The notes under the pieces are model-generated. The model ran no database searches, was not told the DNA's origin, and saw nothing but the letters and a program-made list of their open reading frames with translations. Shown here one piece after another: positions 1 to 13,300 of a stretch of DNA of 64,000 nt. Origin of the DNA: Taenia hydatigena (taxonomy: Eukaryota > Platyhelminthes > Cestoda > Cyclophyllidea > Taeniidae); NCBI GenBank assembly GCA_036345935.2, contig JADWOT020000009.1, positions 8,513,381 to 8,577,380 of the forward strand, read 5' to 3'. Position numbers and translations under genes: made by a program. The first letter of the stretch is position 1. Every line of letters starts with the position of its first letter.

Positions 1-376
1 CTTGGAGCTTAATAATAATTCCATTCAAAATAACAGCCCAACCAGAATTAATGCAAGCAACGACCTTAAGTAATGAGTGCAACAAGAACCTTAGGGTAGC
101 ACACAATTCGGAGCGTGCGCAATTCGTTTATGCCAGGGAAATTTTAGCCCCCCGATTTCTTAATAAGTGCACGTCGTTTGCCAAATTTATACACCAAAAA
201 ATCGCATTGTAACAGGCCGATTTGAACAAGTTAACAAAATAGAACTTTTGTGATTTGGTATTGGTTACAGAAACATTGCTGTTTGAATCGTTTTAATTAC
301 TTAAAAAGCTACCGCGTAAGTCGGTACTCTTTGGTCCTCGTTTTTGGCTGACTGGTGGTGTACGCTCAGGTGGGGG
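1..376. other. Upstream flank of MRPS7, no gene seen
   Basis: AT-rich DNA before the first gene. I see no open frame with coding character. An acceptor-like sequence (acgctcag) ends about 6 nt before the MRPS7 start codon at 377, so the first exon may be joined to an upstream untranslated exon or to a trans-spliced leader. This is a weak inference from sequence alone. No TATA-like promoter could be placed with confidence. Confidence 0.4.
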
Positions 377-1152
377 ATGTCCCTGTCAAGATCTGTATTT
401 CCTCTCTCACGGCTCGCTTCAACTTGCAATTTTTCTCAGCCGATTCGTGGCAAGAAGTATCATTATGCCCTTGAGCCGAAAATATTGCCCCCGGGTACGC
501 AACTCGACATCAACGATCCACTACTTTATAAGACCGTGGAACCAATATCAAAGTGGCAACATTCTAGCAAGAACTGGGATCCTGTAGTTGCCAAGATGAT
601 GGGAATGATGCTGTATGACGGTGAACGTGAGACGGCTCGTGAAGTGATGCGTAAAACTTTTGCAGAAATAAAGTTCATACAGGTATCCTGTGGCACACAG
701 ACTGGTTAATTTGCAGATGGCTAAACGTAAGAAGTTGGTCGGGGCTGAGTTGGACGTGGTAGAAGTTAGTCCTATCAAGATAATTAATCAGGCTGTTGCT
801 AATTGTTCCCCGCTTCTTGTACTTCATTCTGTTCGTCGTGGCGGTTTTATCTATAAGGTACTTGCTTTATTCCTTCACCGTGTTTATCAGTTGCATTACA
901 AACTTGTTGCTTTATTCTGTTCTTCCTTAGGTCCCCGCTCCTCCACAGAATGAAACCGTTTCCCGTCACATAGCGATTCGTTGGATTCTGGAGTCAGCTA
1001 GAAATAAGGACAAAAACAAGCGAATTTGGGTTTCTCTCGCGCATGAACTTATTAATGCTGCTAACAACGAGGGTGCGGCGATCGGCAAGAAGAAGGAACT
1101 TACAAAACAGTGTGAGGAGAACCGAGCATACGCGAATTACAGAATTTACTAG
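377..1152 (+). CDS. MRPS7: Mitochondrial small-subunit ribosomal protein uS7m (MRPS7)
   Basis: Exons 377-682, 717-857 and 931-1152 join in frame (all phase 0) to give 222 residues, close to the roughly 240 of animal MRPS7. uS7m binds the 3' domain of the small mitochondrial rRNA and forms part of the subunit head near the exit site. The sequence shows a basic N-terminus with a likely mitochondrial presequence (MSLSRSVFPLSRLAS), then the S7 core: KMMGMMLYDGERETAREVM in exon 1, SPIKIINQAVANCSPLL in exon 2, RHIAIRWILESARNK and LAHELINAANNEGAAIGKK in exon 3. The start at ATG 377 is the first Met in the frame. Both introns are very short (34 and 73 nt) with normal GT-AG ends. The gene lies head-to-tail with GFM2, only 148 nt upstream of the latter's first exon. 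Confidence 0.93.
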
Positions 1153-1300
1153 TCTTTCCTCATTCTTTTATAAACCTGTGATGTCGACTAATATATTGTT
1201 ATGCAAAGTTTTACCTTTCTCCTTTTGATTACTGGAACTTGTTGGCTGTGTGGATACAAATTTATTATTGAGGTGTAGATTTACCCGTTTGCTGTTTTAG
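1153..1300 (+). promoter_or_regulatory. MRPS7-GFM2 spacer ending in a likely trans-splice acceptor
   Basis: 148 nt between the MRPS7 stop and the first GFM2 exon. There is no AATAAA and no room for an ordinary promoter plus 5' untranslated region. It ends in a pyrimidine-rich acceptor (gtttgctgttttag). The GFM2 frame runs from the base after this AG with no in-frame AUG before the P-loop. Flatworm spliced leaders are known to end in AUG; such an AUG joined here would be exactly in frame. Alternative: a tiny cis exon from ATG 1184 encoding MSTNILLCK with a weak donor at 1208. This also joins in frame, so the sequence alone does not decide. Confidence 0.5.
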
Positions 1301-4300
1301 ATACCGTTAATTCGGGTGGCGGGTTGTGCAAGCCGTGACACGTTATCTTGGTTCGGGCAAGCTTGGCGCTACCGACACCACGCAGCAGTTATATCGGAGG
1401 AAAGTATCCACAAAATCCGTAATGTCGGTCTTATCGCCCATATCGACGCGGGAAAGACAACCACCACTGAGCGAATGCTCTTCCTCGCTGGTGAACCACC
1501 TTTCCCTTCTCTTAGGAGCTGAAATAAATAAATAAATAAATAAAAACACTCATCTATTTAGGTCGAACGCGTGCGGTGGGCGAGGTTGACAGAGGCGACA
1601 CGGTAACAGACTATCTAGCAGAGGAGAGGGAGCGTGGGATCAGCATAATGAGCGCCGCAGCGTGCCTAACCTGGCGCCAGCACGACATCCATCTGATCGA
1701 CACGCCGGGCCACGTCGATTTTACGTTTGAGGTGGAGCGCGGTCTCACCGCCGTCGATTCCGCTCTTGTCATTATCGACGCCTGCAAGGGTGTGGAGACG
1801 CAGACTCGCACTGTCTGGTAGGTTACATCTCTCTTTCATTCCGTTCTTCCCTCCTTTATTACCCTTCATGCCTTTCTTGGAGCGCTTAGGTCTCAAGCGG
1901 ATCGATATCGGTTGCCGAGAATGATTTTTATCAACAAGATGGACCGTCCGATGGCTAATTTTAACAACTGTCTTCATTCTCTTCGTCGTCGTTTTGGAGG
2001 CACCTTCTTTCCCCTTCAGATGCCGATCTGCATCGGGAAAGATCAATTCGTTGGAATCGTCGATTTACCTTCTCTCACCCTCAAGGTGTTTTATTTTATT
2101 TCCCTCATCGCTCTTAACAGTGGTCATGAATATACCAAGTAAGCTACTCATCTGCCTCTATCCTTCTTTAGCAAAAATACCAACAAATATGTCTTGCACC
2201 GTTTTATGGCTAATACCAGGTAGTTTCATCAAATACTATTCCTTTTTGCGAATAAATTAGTTTTGTGGTTTTATACTAACTTTCAGATTACCTTATCTTC
2301 ATATTGCAGGTATGGCCTACAATATCAAAGCAAGATAGCCGATGTTTCTCCCAAACGGATTTGCTTAAATTTCTGGCCTCCAAAGAGTCTCAAAAGTCAG
2401 GAGAATCAGCAGGCGTTAGCTTTGCCGCAGTTGTGCCTCTGGCGCTGAAAGCCCGAGGGCAGCTGCTTGCCTCTTTGGCGGAGTTGGACGATGCTTTTGC
2501 AAACGAGTACCTTCTCCTCGACACTCCCGAAAGCCTTCTTCCTGCGGATGTTGTCCATGACTGTGTGAAACGAGTAAGTGGACCTATTTTCCTTTGAACC
2601 TTGACTACATTTCCTTCACAATCAGTGGATCATGGATGTTCTTAAGTAGAGTTTGAGTAGTTTGCTCTTTCGTTTCGGCAGCCTTGTTAACTCTTACCTT
2701 TTCTATCTTTTTATGTTTCCTGCAGATTGGCTGTGTTTGCTCTTCAATTTGAAGGTGCATTTATCATCGGTTGAGTGGAAAATTTATCAAAACCTTATTG
2801 TGCTTCTTGGGTTGCCAGAATATTTGCAAGTTGTTTGACTTATTACAGTTGCTAACTTTTAATCGATGTCATTGAATACAACTTTTAAACTACAAGAATG
2901 CAATCATTTGAAGATTTTTGCCAACGATGAGTGCTCAAATAGTCAGTGACTAATGTCTCCTTAGATTAACAAATGTCTCATTATGCGTACTGACGTTATT
3001 CCTCATCAATTTTCCTCGTTCGTGGGTCATCCTGAACTAGTATTTTTCTTAGTCGGTCAGTCCCTAAAGTCATTTATTCAAATCGCTTGCTTGCTGAAAT
3101 AACCTTCACTTTAAATTACTATTAATCCCAACGCATCATTGAGTATCTGACATAAAACCCCTATGTTCATCCTGGACACACAAGAAAATTTCTGGAGGTC
3201 TTATTTGCCATTACACCATTTTGGGTCTTAAAAGCATGCTTTTTTAGCCTTTACCCCAAAATAACAATCTGTTCAAGTGCCAAGATGCGATGCACAACTA
3301 GATGCCCATTGTACTTTCAGGTAACCACATCCTCTCGCGGTTTTCCAGTTGTCCTGGGCAGTAGCCGTCGGAACGTTGGCATACAACCCGTCCTGGATGC
3401 GATTATCGATTACCTACCCGATCCCTCCCAGCGTTCCCTACCACCCCTCATTGCCAGTGTTCTAAGCCGAATTCAGCGTTCCACCCCTCTTGAAGGCCGG
3501 TCCCTACCAATCCTCCTCACGTTCAAAATTCTCTTCGATCTTCAACGTGGTCCCCTCTCCCTGACTCGCGTCTTCTCCGGCTACGTCACACCGGGCATGC
3601 TAATTAAAAATTGGACGCGCAACGATTTGGATGATTCCTCCTTGGTCGAAAAAGTGGGTTTCAAAGTAATACGTATTGAATGGTATTCAGTAGTGAATCT
3701 ACTCGAACTTCTCCTTCAGATCGGAACCCTGCTACAGCTTACGGGCGACACCTACGAGGTGGTTGATCGCGCGGGTCCCGGACACATTGTGGCCTTGAGT
3801 GGTCTTCAGTCAACCAGAACTGGGGATATTCTTGGACCTGTGACACCCAATCCCCTTGATTCTGAGGAGGATGGAGAAATGGATGAAGACGTTGATAGTG
3901 CCTTTATTCCTCAGCCAGTCGTCCATGCTGCTCTGGAACCGAGAAGCAGTTCCACTTTCCGAAATCTTGAGCATGCTTTGGAGTGCGTGCAACGGGAGGA
4001 TCCTAGTTTTAAAGTAACTTCCATTATCACTGTGTGAAATCCGAAATTGCGGACCTGGATTTTACATGTGGAAGAATGCGAGAGTTAAGAATGAATGTTT
4101 TGGCAGAACTCACGGAATAGTAGAGGCGTTTTTTAACGCTTTATTTTTGCCAGACCTATAGAAGTTCTACTTAGTGTGGACTTTTAGCGCACCATTTCGA
4201 TCCAATGGTTGCTGTTCTCCTCGAACAAGATTGACAGAAAAAGTTGAATTAATTGTAAACTTTGCCATCCACTCGTAAAAATCACTGCCTATCATCATAT

Positions 4301-7300
4301 ACTCTGAGCATCTAACTGTTGGAAATGGAATAGCCGTATTGCCTAGCATTAGCAGGAACTTGGCGTATGCAAAGTGGAATAGTAACTGATTTGCCCTGCT
4401 TTAATGAATGCTGTTATCTTAGTGAAAGAAAGGTGTTTGGCCTTCAACCAAATAATTGTTGTCGGCATTCCTTCACGATCGCCCCCAAGGAAGGGAATGT
4501 TGCCTAGTTTTCAATTAATCAGAAGGTAGTTTTGTTTGATTTCTTTGTTGAAGTGTTGGAGCATAACGTCCATTGTGGATGGCTTGCCAGTAGGGCATGT
4601 CTGCTTTCACACAAAGTTGTCGTCTCGCTGTCGCATGTCAACCGTCCGCGCTCAGTTCGCTTTTGTTTTTTTTTAAAAAAAAGCGCGATAGTTATACATA
4701 ATTTCTGAATCGCGTTGTAGCTGTAGAAATAACGGTCTTATCGGTTTATTTTTTAATCGGTCCTAATAACAACAAACGGTTTGTGTTATTTCCCTCCTCA
4801 CGGTAGCTTTCGTTCTCTTCTAAATCTGACTGGGTTCGATTGTAGTTAATGCGATCGCCAAAACGCCGTCACTGATGGACTTTTTGGCTCTATGTATTTT
4901 TCATTCTCAAATTGTTTTTTTTCCATACTCTATCTTATCGTTTGGCGATTTTTAGGTCTAGTGCTCCTTGAGATCCCGTTTTCAAGCGTTTTTCCCAATC
5001 ACTATAGACCTTATTTTCTACAGTTTTATTAATTCTTCATTTGGTTGCGCCTATTATCTGGCCACAACTATCTTTGTGCACCGCTGATTTGGCCGTGAGA
5101 TTGTACTCTTAAACCTAAATTTGCCTTCAATCCAGAAGCCTCAGCGGTGGTTTTGTTTTGAAGGATGGCGAACTTTTCATTTAAAGCAGCCACTGAGAAG
5201 TCATTGGTGGGCATCTATTATTAGTATTTCTTCAGCTCTTCTGGCTGACAGGAAACAGACTCATTACGAAATGGAGCTGATGTATACACTCACTATTATA
5301 TATAGTTTGATTTTTTGGTCCTGAATTACTGAAATGGCCATTATGAACTGTTACAAGTCCGATTTCGTTGGCATCCTCGTCTCCTTCGAATGCACGCACA
5401 TACTCAACCTATCCTAAACTTGAATGGCTTAAGGTAGTCCTAACTGTTGGTTAGTTGCATGGATTAGTCAGGCTTTCGGACGGAAGCGGTAATTACAAGA
5501 AGCAACTTAACTCGGGATTAAAAAAACACCTATATTTGTCACCTGCACCTCTTCATTTCGTCTCCCTTTCCAAAGGTTAACGCGATTTTTACCCGGTCAT
5601 TCGTGCTCTCGTTCAGCATTCTGCACTTCAGATCCATTGCCCTTTTCCTCAATAGGCTACTTTTGACAAGGAAACTGGACAGTGGGTGGTGGCGGGCATG
5701 GGTGACTTGCATTTGGAGGTGGTGCTCTCGCGTCTACGTCGGGAGTACCGATTGGAAGTGAATATGGGCCCCCTCCTCACTTCGCACAAGGAGATGCCTC
5801 AGGCTGGTCATGAGTGCCGTGGGACTGCCATCTCCACAGGTTTGTCCGCCCATCCTTTTACTTTCATTTGACCAGTGAAAATGGTGTTGAGGTTAATTTA
5901 TTTTCTTCGATCACTGCTTTATTGCTCCCACAGATGTCTAATCTGTGTCCCTCTAGTCTCCCCCAATTATGTAAGCCACCTTAGTCTGGTCACGAGTTTA
6001 TTATAAACGCGCAGAGTAGGGCTTTGCTTGAGGCTCGATATTAATCGTAGCCAGTCTTTTGCATGAAAACTTGTCTCTATAACCACTCCCTCCCATTCAT
6101 TTGGTACTGTCGGACCGCCTTTTCTAAGTCGTTCGTAGTTTCTTGCAACTTGGGAAGGACCCTAGTAACTTAACAATTACATAGGAAATCGTATGTATTT
6201 TTTTCTAAGGCTCTTTCCATTTATGATCTCGCTCCATTTATGGTTGCGATGCAGTTTTCATCGCGAAATGATTGTCAAAAGTTGACACGACTGCGATAGC
6301 CCTTCTGTCGTGAATTTTCCTAATCTCAGCCATTTACAGCTGTGTATTGTCGAGCAAGGCGGTCAGAGAAACTGGTGATACGCCAAAGGTGCAGTTGAAG
6401 TTAAGCTGGATGTCCATTCACCTACTTTTGCCATTTTGAATCATCGAGTCAATTTAATTGTCCCTTCACTCCCAACGACTTGCTCTAAAAAGTAGATCGT
6501 GTTCGCGGTGACTCCTCCTTCCATATATGCATGAAAAAAGTTTTTCCTATCAACAACGCTGTTTGAGAATTTACCTCTTCTGAACCAATGGCGAAGAGAT
6601 GGGATTATTTTTCGCACTACAGTGTTGAAATAGTTTATTAAACAAGTGAATATCTCTTCAAAGCTCTCAGAACATTTGCTCGCCTTAATTTTTCGCAGCA
6701 AACAAGTCAGCCTATGTGGCAAAATCATGGAATAGATGCTTGCGAATGTTTTTGGGTTCGTCCTGCTTCCAAAATAGGCCTGTGATAAATGGGCTGTTAG
6801 AAAAATAGCATTGTTCCGCGACAGATGCATACAGCAAACCTTACGTCCAAACACTTTTATTCTCACCCACTTTTTGGCTCAAAATTGGCTGGATTCTTCA
6901 ATCCATGTGCTTTTAGTTTAACGCAGCATTCTATCACTAGGCGTCTGCCCAAATTGAGCAGCAATGGAATCCACCGGCGATTCAACTCATTTTGGGGTAA
7001 TTCTACTCAGTTTTGGTACTCCGCACTGGCCACTTTGAGAACGCATAAATCACATATGAAACGCTTGCTTATGTGTGCTTGTTAAGGTGTTCACATGATA
7101 GTTTATCACTGGCAGACGGTTTTGTTTCGACTGTGTGCATCCCTACCTGCGAAAGTTCATTAAGGTCCGCATTACTCCTTGTGGAAAACGTGCTTCACTT
7201 CAGAAGGTAACACAGATCTTAACTGCGTTTCAATTTGAGCATTCTCCGCACCGAGGGCATAATCAGGCTCTGGATTGTGCAATTCCATATTATTTTGAAC

Positions 7301-10300
7301 GTTTGAATGTTTTATAATTTTTAAAATGCTTTCTCGTTGCTTTTAAAAATATGTATCCGCTGCAACTTATTTTTGTGTACACATTATTAAGATTGCAAAC
7401 GTCAAACTGCTTTTATGCTGCATCGACATTGGCATCTAGTAGATTTATGCTGTTATATCATCGCTTGTGATCGGTGATCTCACAGGACCATTTAACAGCA
7501 ACGAATGTCCTGGGCGGTGCTTGACTGGAATACTTAAACGGGTGACTAGGCCATTATTTATAACTCGTAATAAAAATTCAGTTAGTCATCCTCAGTTTTC
7601 CTTAAAGCGGACTCAAACTTTTTGCATGAATGACAAAGATGTCTTCGTGAGGAAAATTTTCTTTGTCACCGCTTCGCTCCGCTCTTAAAAGGAGGAAGAA
7701 GAGGAGAGCACTGCACTACAAAAAGCGTACCGCTTTTCAGGTCTGATTGGTGGACGTCAAAGAACTATTTTCGTGGAGCTCGACGCGTTCTCCGATGGAC
7801 AGATGAGTGTTTCGAGTAGATCTCGGGTACGTGCAGAATGCTGTGTTTTAAATTGATATTTATCCCGAGAAACAAGCTACAAGTATGCAAGTACCTGCAA
7901 GTCTTTGCAGTCTTATTCAGCTGGCCGTCTTCAAGTCCATGCCTGTCTCTGTTATGCATTATCGAGTGTTTACTGGTAGTGGATCGAGGAAGAACGTATC
8001 TCTCCTGTAATTCGTCTTTTGTTACGTTTTTTTGCATCCCGCAGATCCATTTGTGACCGTGTTTTCTGTTTCCTTGAATAAATGCACCAGCCTTTTCGTC
8101 CATGATCTTATGAAATACCAAAATAAGCAAAAGGTTGTCTCATAAGTTCTAAGATGGCCTGTGGTTTCAATATTGGCCGTTTCATAAATGTGAAAACTGG
8201 GCGTTTACGATCCCTAGATCAATCTCAAATTGTCAAATCAATCCAAACCATTAGATGGTTTGGGGTTGGCCGGTTGACTTCCTTCTACATTGTGAACAAA
8301 GAATGCATTCAGCAGTAGCATTCCCCCTCCAAGCTCGGTTTCATGGAGACTATGCTTACTTTCCTTAGCACTATTGCTACTGTGAGAGTTCACTTTTTTC
8401 TTTACGCTCTGCAGCTCACTTTTGTCAGGTCATTTATTCATACTACAACTGAGTGGCTGCAACTAAGCAGTTACCACCTTCGTGCTCGCAAGAGTGCGCT
8501 CAAATGACACGCTTTCGAGAAGTTATTCTTAGAACAAAGCGATCTCTAAATTAAATTTTCAACTCCAGACCACTCGAGTCCAACTATGCTTACCGCCCGT
8601 TTTTGTAATCGCCTTTCCGTTTATTTTTTTGTGATGACAAAAAAGGAAGTCACTCAATCCTATTGTTCTCGTTTGTATGGAACAGTGAATGTCAACCGGC
8701 ATATTCCCATGAGCCCTATGGTCAGATTAGAAAGGCGTATTTTAAAGACCACCTCTAAGTCAATGCATGCTCCTTTTACAACTGTCATCATTCATTTCGG
8801 TTCAAAAGCCGGAAAGTTTTATTGTCACTTGTGTGAGTACGTATGGCTCGGCATGCATAATCTGGCATAGCATTGAAACGAACGACACGCAATGCCCCCT
8901 CCATCGTTTGGGGCTACAGTGTGTGCTAATGTCTTTGCCTACTTTAATCTCCTGCATTGTATCACACATTCGGTTCCTCCTGCCTCTCTTGCTTGCACTA
9001 ATGAACATTTGGCCTTCAAAAACCATGATATTCCGCCAAAACATAACGTCCCCCTGTGTAAATAGCTTGATTTTTATCTCATATTTTCACATAACTTTGA
9101 TGATTGGACTAAACTGGGGGCATGTTGGGAACTTGTAAACTTGCTGCGTGCGATTATTTGTTCTGTGGATATTTTGCTGAAAGCCTCGTTTCCATCGCCC
9201 CTCTCCATGACCGTGGGTAGCTGCTGCACAGTTCGTGATCTCCCTCGCTAATGCAATAAATGCCCCTCAGCACTAACACCAATTACTTGGCTGGGGTTTG
9301 ATGATAAAAAGTAGCTCACTTTTGATAATTCCAACTGGCCGATTTATAGCCCCAGTCCATCAAAAGCACTGGCCATTTTTGGATCTCCCGCTTGTTCACG
9401 TGATGATTTGTATCAAGGTAATTGATTGGAGTGAGGAAACGTTTGGAGGGTCTGGCGTTTTTTTTTGACTTCTGACAAGTCATTATCTTGTGCCTCATTT
9501 TCGTATCTTCAGTCACGCCCTCTGGGTTGTCCTTTGGGAAGGGTGAGACATTATCCTTTCTCCATCGCTCAAATCTCATCCCTAAATGATCATGAGCTTG
9601 TTCCAGCTCCCAATTTTAGACACATTCCCTGTGATTTTTATGACTTTTTATGAAATTAATTGAGCATACTCGATAGACTTGGGTGGTTGGCATGCCAAAC
9701 CACTTTTGTTGCCATTTTATAAAAGTGTTTGAACGTGCCTCAAGAAGTTTTCGGGTAATTTTCTCAGAGTTTTCACAAGTAAGTCAGCAACAGGGAGTAC
9801 AATTTGGTAATTGCATTCTAAAAGTGAATAGGTGTGTGGGGATCTACTTCAAAGCAATATTGAAATCCAAAGTAGATGAAATGAGCAGTCTAGAGCCTAA
9901 ATGTGAGGGTTAATACAGCTGCTTCTCAAAATTATGCACTGCGAGGTTGGCAGTTTAATGTTACCAAGGAATGTTTTGACTCAATGTGTCGGATCTGTGA
10001 ACCGTCGGTTTACTGGCTAGTGAAACTGGGCAACTACCTATTAGCTATTCATGAAATTTTTATTAATCTGGCTGAACAAATACCATTGCTATTTCGCTTG
10101 CGTGGTCTTCGAATAAGGCGGCTTCTGGATTACCTTGAACCACACTTTTGAGGAGTAGTTGCCGCCTGCTTCGAGCCATATCATGAGAACTGACTTGAAC
10201 ATTGACAGGAACGTCCTTCGATGGGACAAAAATTGGTTTGTGATTGAGTGAAATGGATTTCGACTAATGAGTGGGAATCTCTCATTTCCCCTAATTATGT

Positions 10301-13300
10301 CTCCTTCTCAGTGTCACAATACATGGCGTGAAATTCAACTGCTATCTTTACCTCCATTCAGATGGGTTTTAAAAGCTTTTACTAATCTAGGTAAACAAAC
10401 GAAAAGTCCACTTTGGTTAAGTGAGCTGCCTTCTTTATTGCCATTTGCTTACGGTGAAAAAATTTATCCTTCTATCAAAGGTGACTTTTGAGAAAGGCTG
10501 GAACCTGGAGGGTCAGAAGGGAGGTGACAGCGGGGGAGATGCTCATCAATCAGTCACAAGTCAGCATAAGGTGATGACGTGCGTAAGACAGGGCTGCGAG
10601 GTGGCACTGGCTACTGGCGGTCCCCTGCTGCGCTCGCGCGTCCTTGGTGTGGGTGTACGCATCCGCCGCGTCGGTCAGCTGTCCTCCGCCACCGCCGCTG
10701 ATACTACAGTCGTGGGGGCCGAATTGACACGGCTACAGGTGCCACTCGTCTCACAGAACTTCGCATCTTTCGCTGCCCTCCTCCGCTCTACTGTGATGAA
10801 AGCACAGGCTAAGGCATTGGCTGGTCTGCCAGAGTGGAAAATCATGGAGCCAGTCATGGCTGTGGAGGTCCAAATACCTCTTGATGATGGCAAGTCACGC
10901 AGACGATTTACTTCAATCTATACATTGACTGGGCTATTCGAATCGCTCTAATGGACACATTAACCCATTAAACTAAGATACTTTGATTCTAATTATGTTC
11001 TCCGAGATTGGTACTCATAAATACTGAGGGCGCTTCTTCTGCTGTAATTATTAGTTGAATCGGAGTGGATACCTTTCTATTTTCTCATGATCTTGACACT
11101 TTGGGTGAGCGTGATTAAAAATTTTATATGATCCTTCGTGGCCCTCAAATCCTCACCGAAGACGTTGCAAGATGGATGGTTCAACTACACTCGAAACGAT
11201 TATGATTACACTATAACAGTATCAGAAACTGTGCATCACTGGCTGTTTTATTTTTTTTGACTTTCAGCAAACTGCTGAACTTGCGTTGCACTTGATTGCA
11301 GCTTGGGCTGCAGCTTGCTTGGGAGACTTGGGAGGAGCATTACCTTTTCCTCTACTTTTCATTCTCGGTGTTTCACTGAATCTGCAAACGGAGCGTCTGC
11401 ACTGAAGTTGCGTGAACTCCGATTTTCTGTCCTTCTTTCGATTGCGGGGGGATGGCAGTTGTTGGGGTTTACTAGCTAAAAAGGGATACATAATTTTACA
11501 CTGATGCTTTGTGGTGTTTGCCATTTACATAAAAATAGGCACTGCAAATATACCTCAATACCGTTTCTGTCTGAAAAAAAAACTAGTCATTTGCCCTGCG
11601 TTTGTTGAGACTCTCTGATCCCTCTCTTTCACTTCGATCGGAATTCAGCATCAAAAAGCTTGATAAAGTCACTTTTCTTTGGCCTTGGTTGCATTTGTGG
11701 CCCTAATGAATTCCTGGCATTCTGTCATCTTTTTGAGAATGATGTGCATCCGTCAAACCTTATTTGTTGCCTCCAGCAGCGGAGTTCGCATGCAACAATA
11801 TTTGATTCTAAAATGTTAAGTGCGTACATTCCTTGTCTGGTGATGCTGTGTCTGTACCGAGCTCTTTCAACCTGCTGACTGTCTGACTTATCCATTTTAA
11901 TTCTTGGACCTGTGCGTACGTACATTACTCGTTGACCATAAATGGTACTCAACCATGGAAGCTGTCTCTACTAGTCTACAAAGTAATCACATAAGTTTGT
12001 GGTCTCTTATAAACTAGAAGTGAAGTGGAAGTCGAAAGCTTTTAAAATTATGCTGTTTGTTAATTTGCGATCCTTTTCAAACAAGGCACGAACTTGATGC
12101 GAATCCCACACTTACAAAACGTTTTGTAAGAGAGATCCTAGCCCCAACCACCTGCATTTTTGTCCCAATTTTACTCTCCACTTGCCTACCCCATTTTACA
12201 TGAGATTGGAATCTAAAGAGAGGGTGATATTCACTTGGAGAGGCATTGAAGATGTGTGGAAGACGTGGATGCGACAGTGCCTCTCTCGTCCCTCTTCCCG
12301 CTTTCATCCAAAGCAGCAAATGCTCTCACAGGTAAGCGTTGCGGGACTGTAGGGAGGTGCGAGGTCGTGCGTTGTCCTGTACTGTGCGAAAAGGAGGATA
12401 TTCCGAATGCTTGGTGGACTGATTGATTGTCCGAATAGCTTTGGCTGTTTCTGAAGAAGTTTTGTCATTTACTGGTGGACAAATCGGTCTGGAGTTCACT
12501 ACAAACACACCCACACACGCGCTGGAAGGAGAGTCTGGTGCGAATGAAGCGGTGCGTGTCCTGGAAGTTGGGAGAATGAGTAGTGGATTGTAGGAGAACA
12601 ACCAATTGTGTGGGCCGTAAGCTTGATTTTAGAGGAAGGGCCATTTCTCGTCACGGATCAGTGAGCAAACAGTCCGAAGTGCACAATATTTGTATGAAAA
12701 GTCGAAGAAGCTAAGGAAAAAAATAATTAGTTGAGGAACCGAATCGTCACCGGTTAATGGATGTGTGCGGCAGTCACTGGCTTGGTCCTCACGACTTTCT
12801 TCCGTTGATGTAAGCATAATCGATTTACTCCACCACTCATGATGCTATACACAATTGAAAGCTCTTGACAGCTTAAGTTTACTGAATGTGATGCCTTCCT
12901 TTTTGGGGGACCTATCGCTAGGATTGCACTTCTTAGACTACTTTTCCCAATGCTGCAGCTTTTGAAACCTAGCTAAGCTCAATCCGTGCAACAGACAGGT
13001 CCGACTCACCTTTGCTGGGTTCAGCCGATGTTTTATGATATGGAGGTGCCGTATAAGAGGGTCCTAGTACAAGACGCAGAAAAGGGTGGTAATAGACTGA
13101 TGCATATCTGTAGTTCACATTTCACATAAATTATTGCATCTCATGGTTCCCTAAAAGCTACCACAAGTCACTCCTGTGATCACTACCGGAAACTGCACGA
13201 ACTTGCTTGGAAATCTGGTGCATATTAGCGAGCTGACTAACAGCACTAACTCTGTCCTACAGACCAATCTAGCGTATGGAAAATGTTAACCAAAACGTTT

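Noticed and set aside
4753..4767. A stretch reading taatcggtcct that resembles part of the tapeworm spliced-leader sequence as I remember it
   Set aside because: Only about a dozen bases match. It is not followed by AUG plus a splice donor or an Sm-type site, and it lies in GFM2 intron 6. My recollection of the leader cannot be checked here.
7122..7206. Possible extra GFM2 exon with [17 protein letters not shown] before a GTAACA donor
   Set aside because: It does not align with domain IV, and exon 7741-7826 joins exons 7 and 9 in phase with a good family match.
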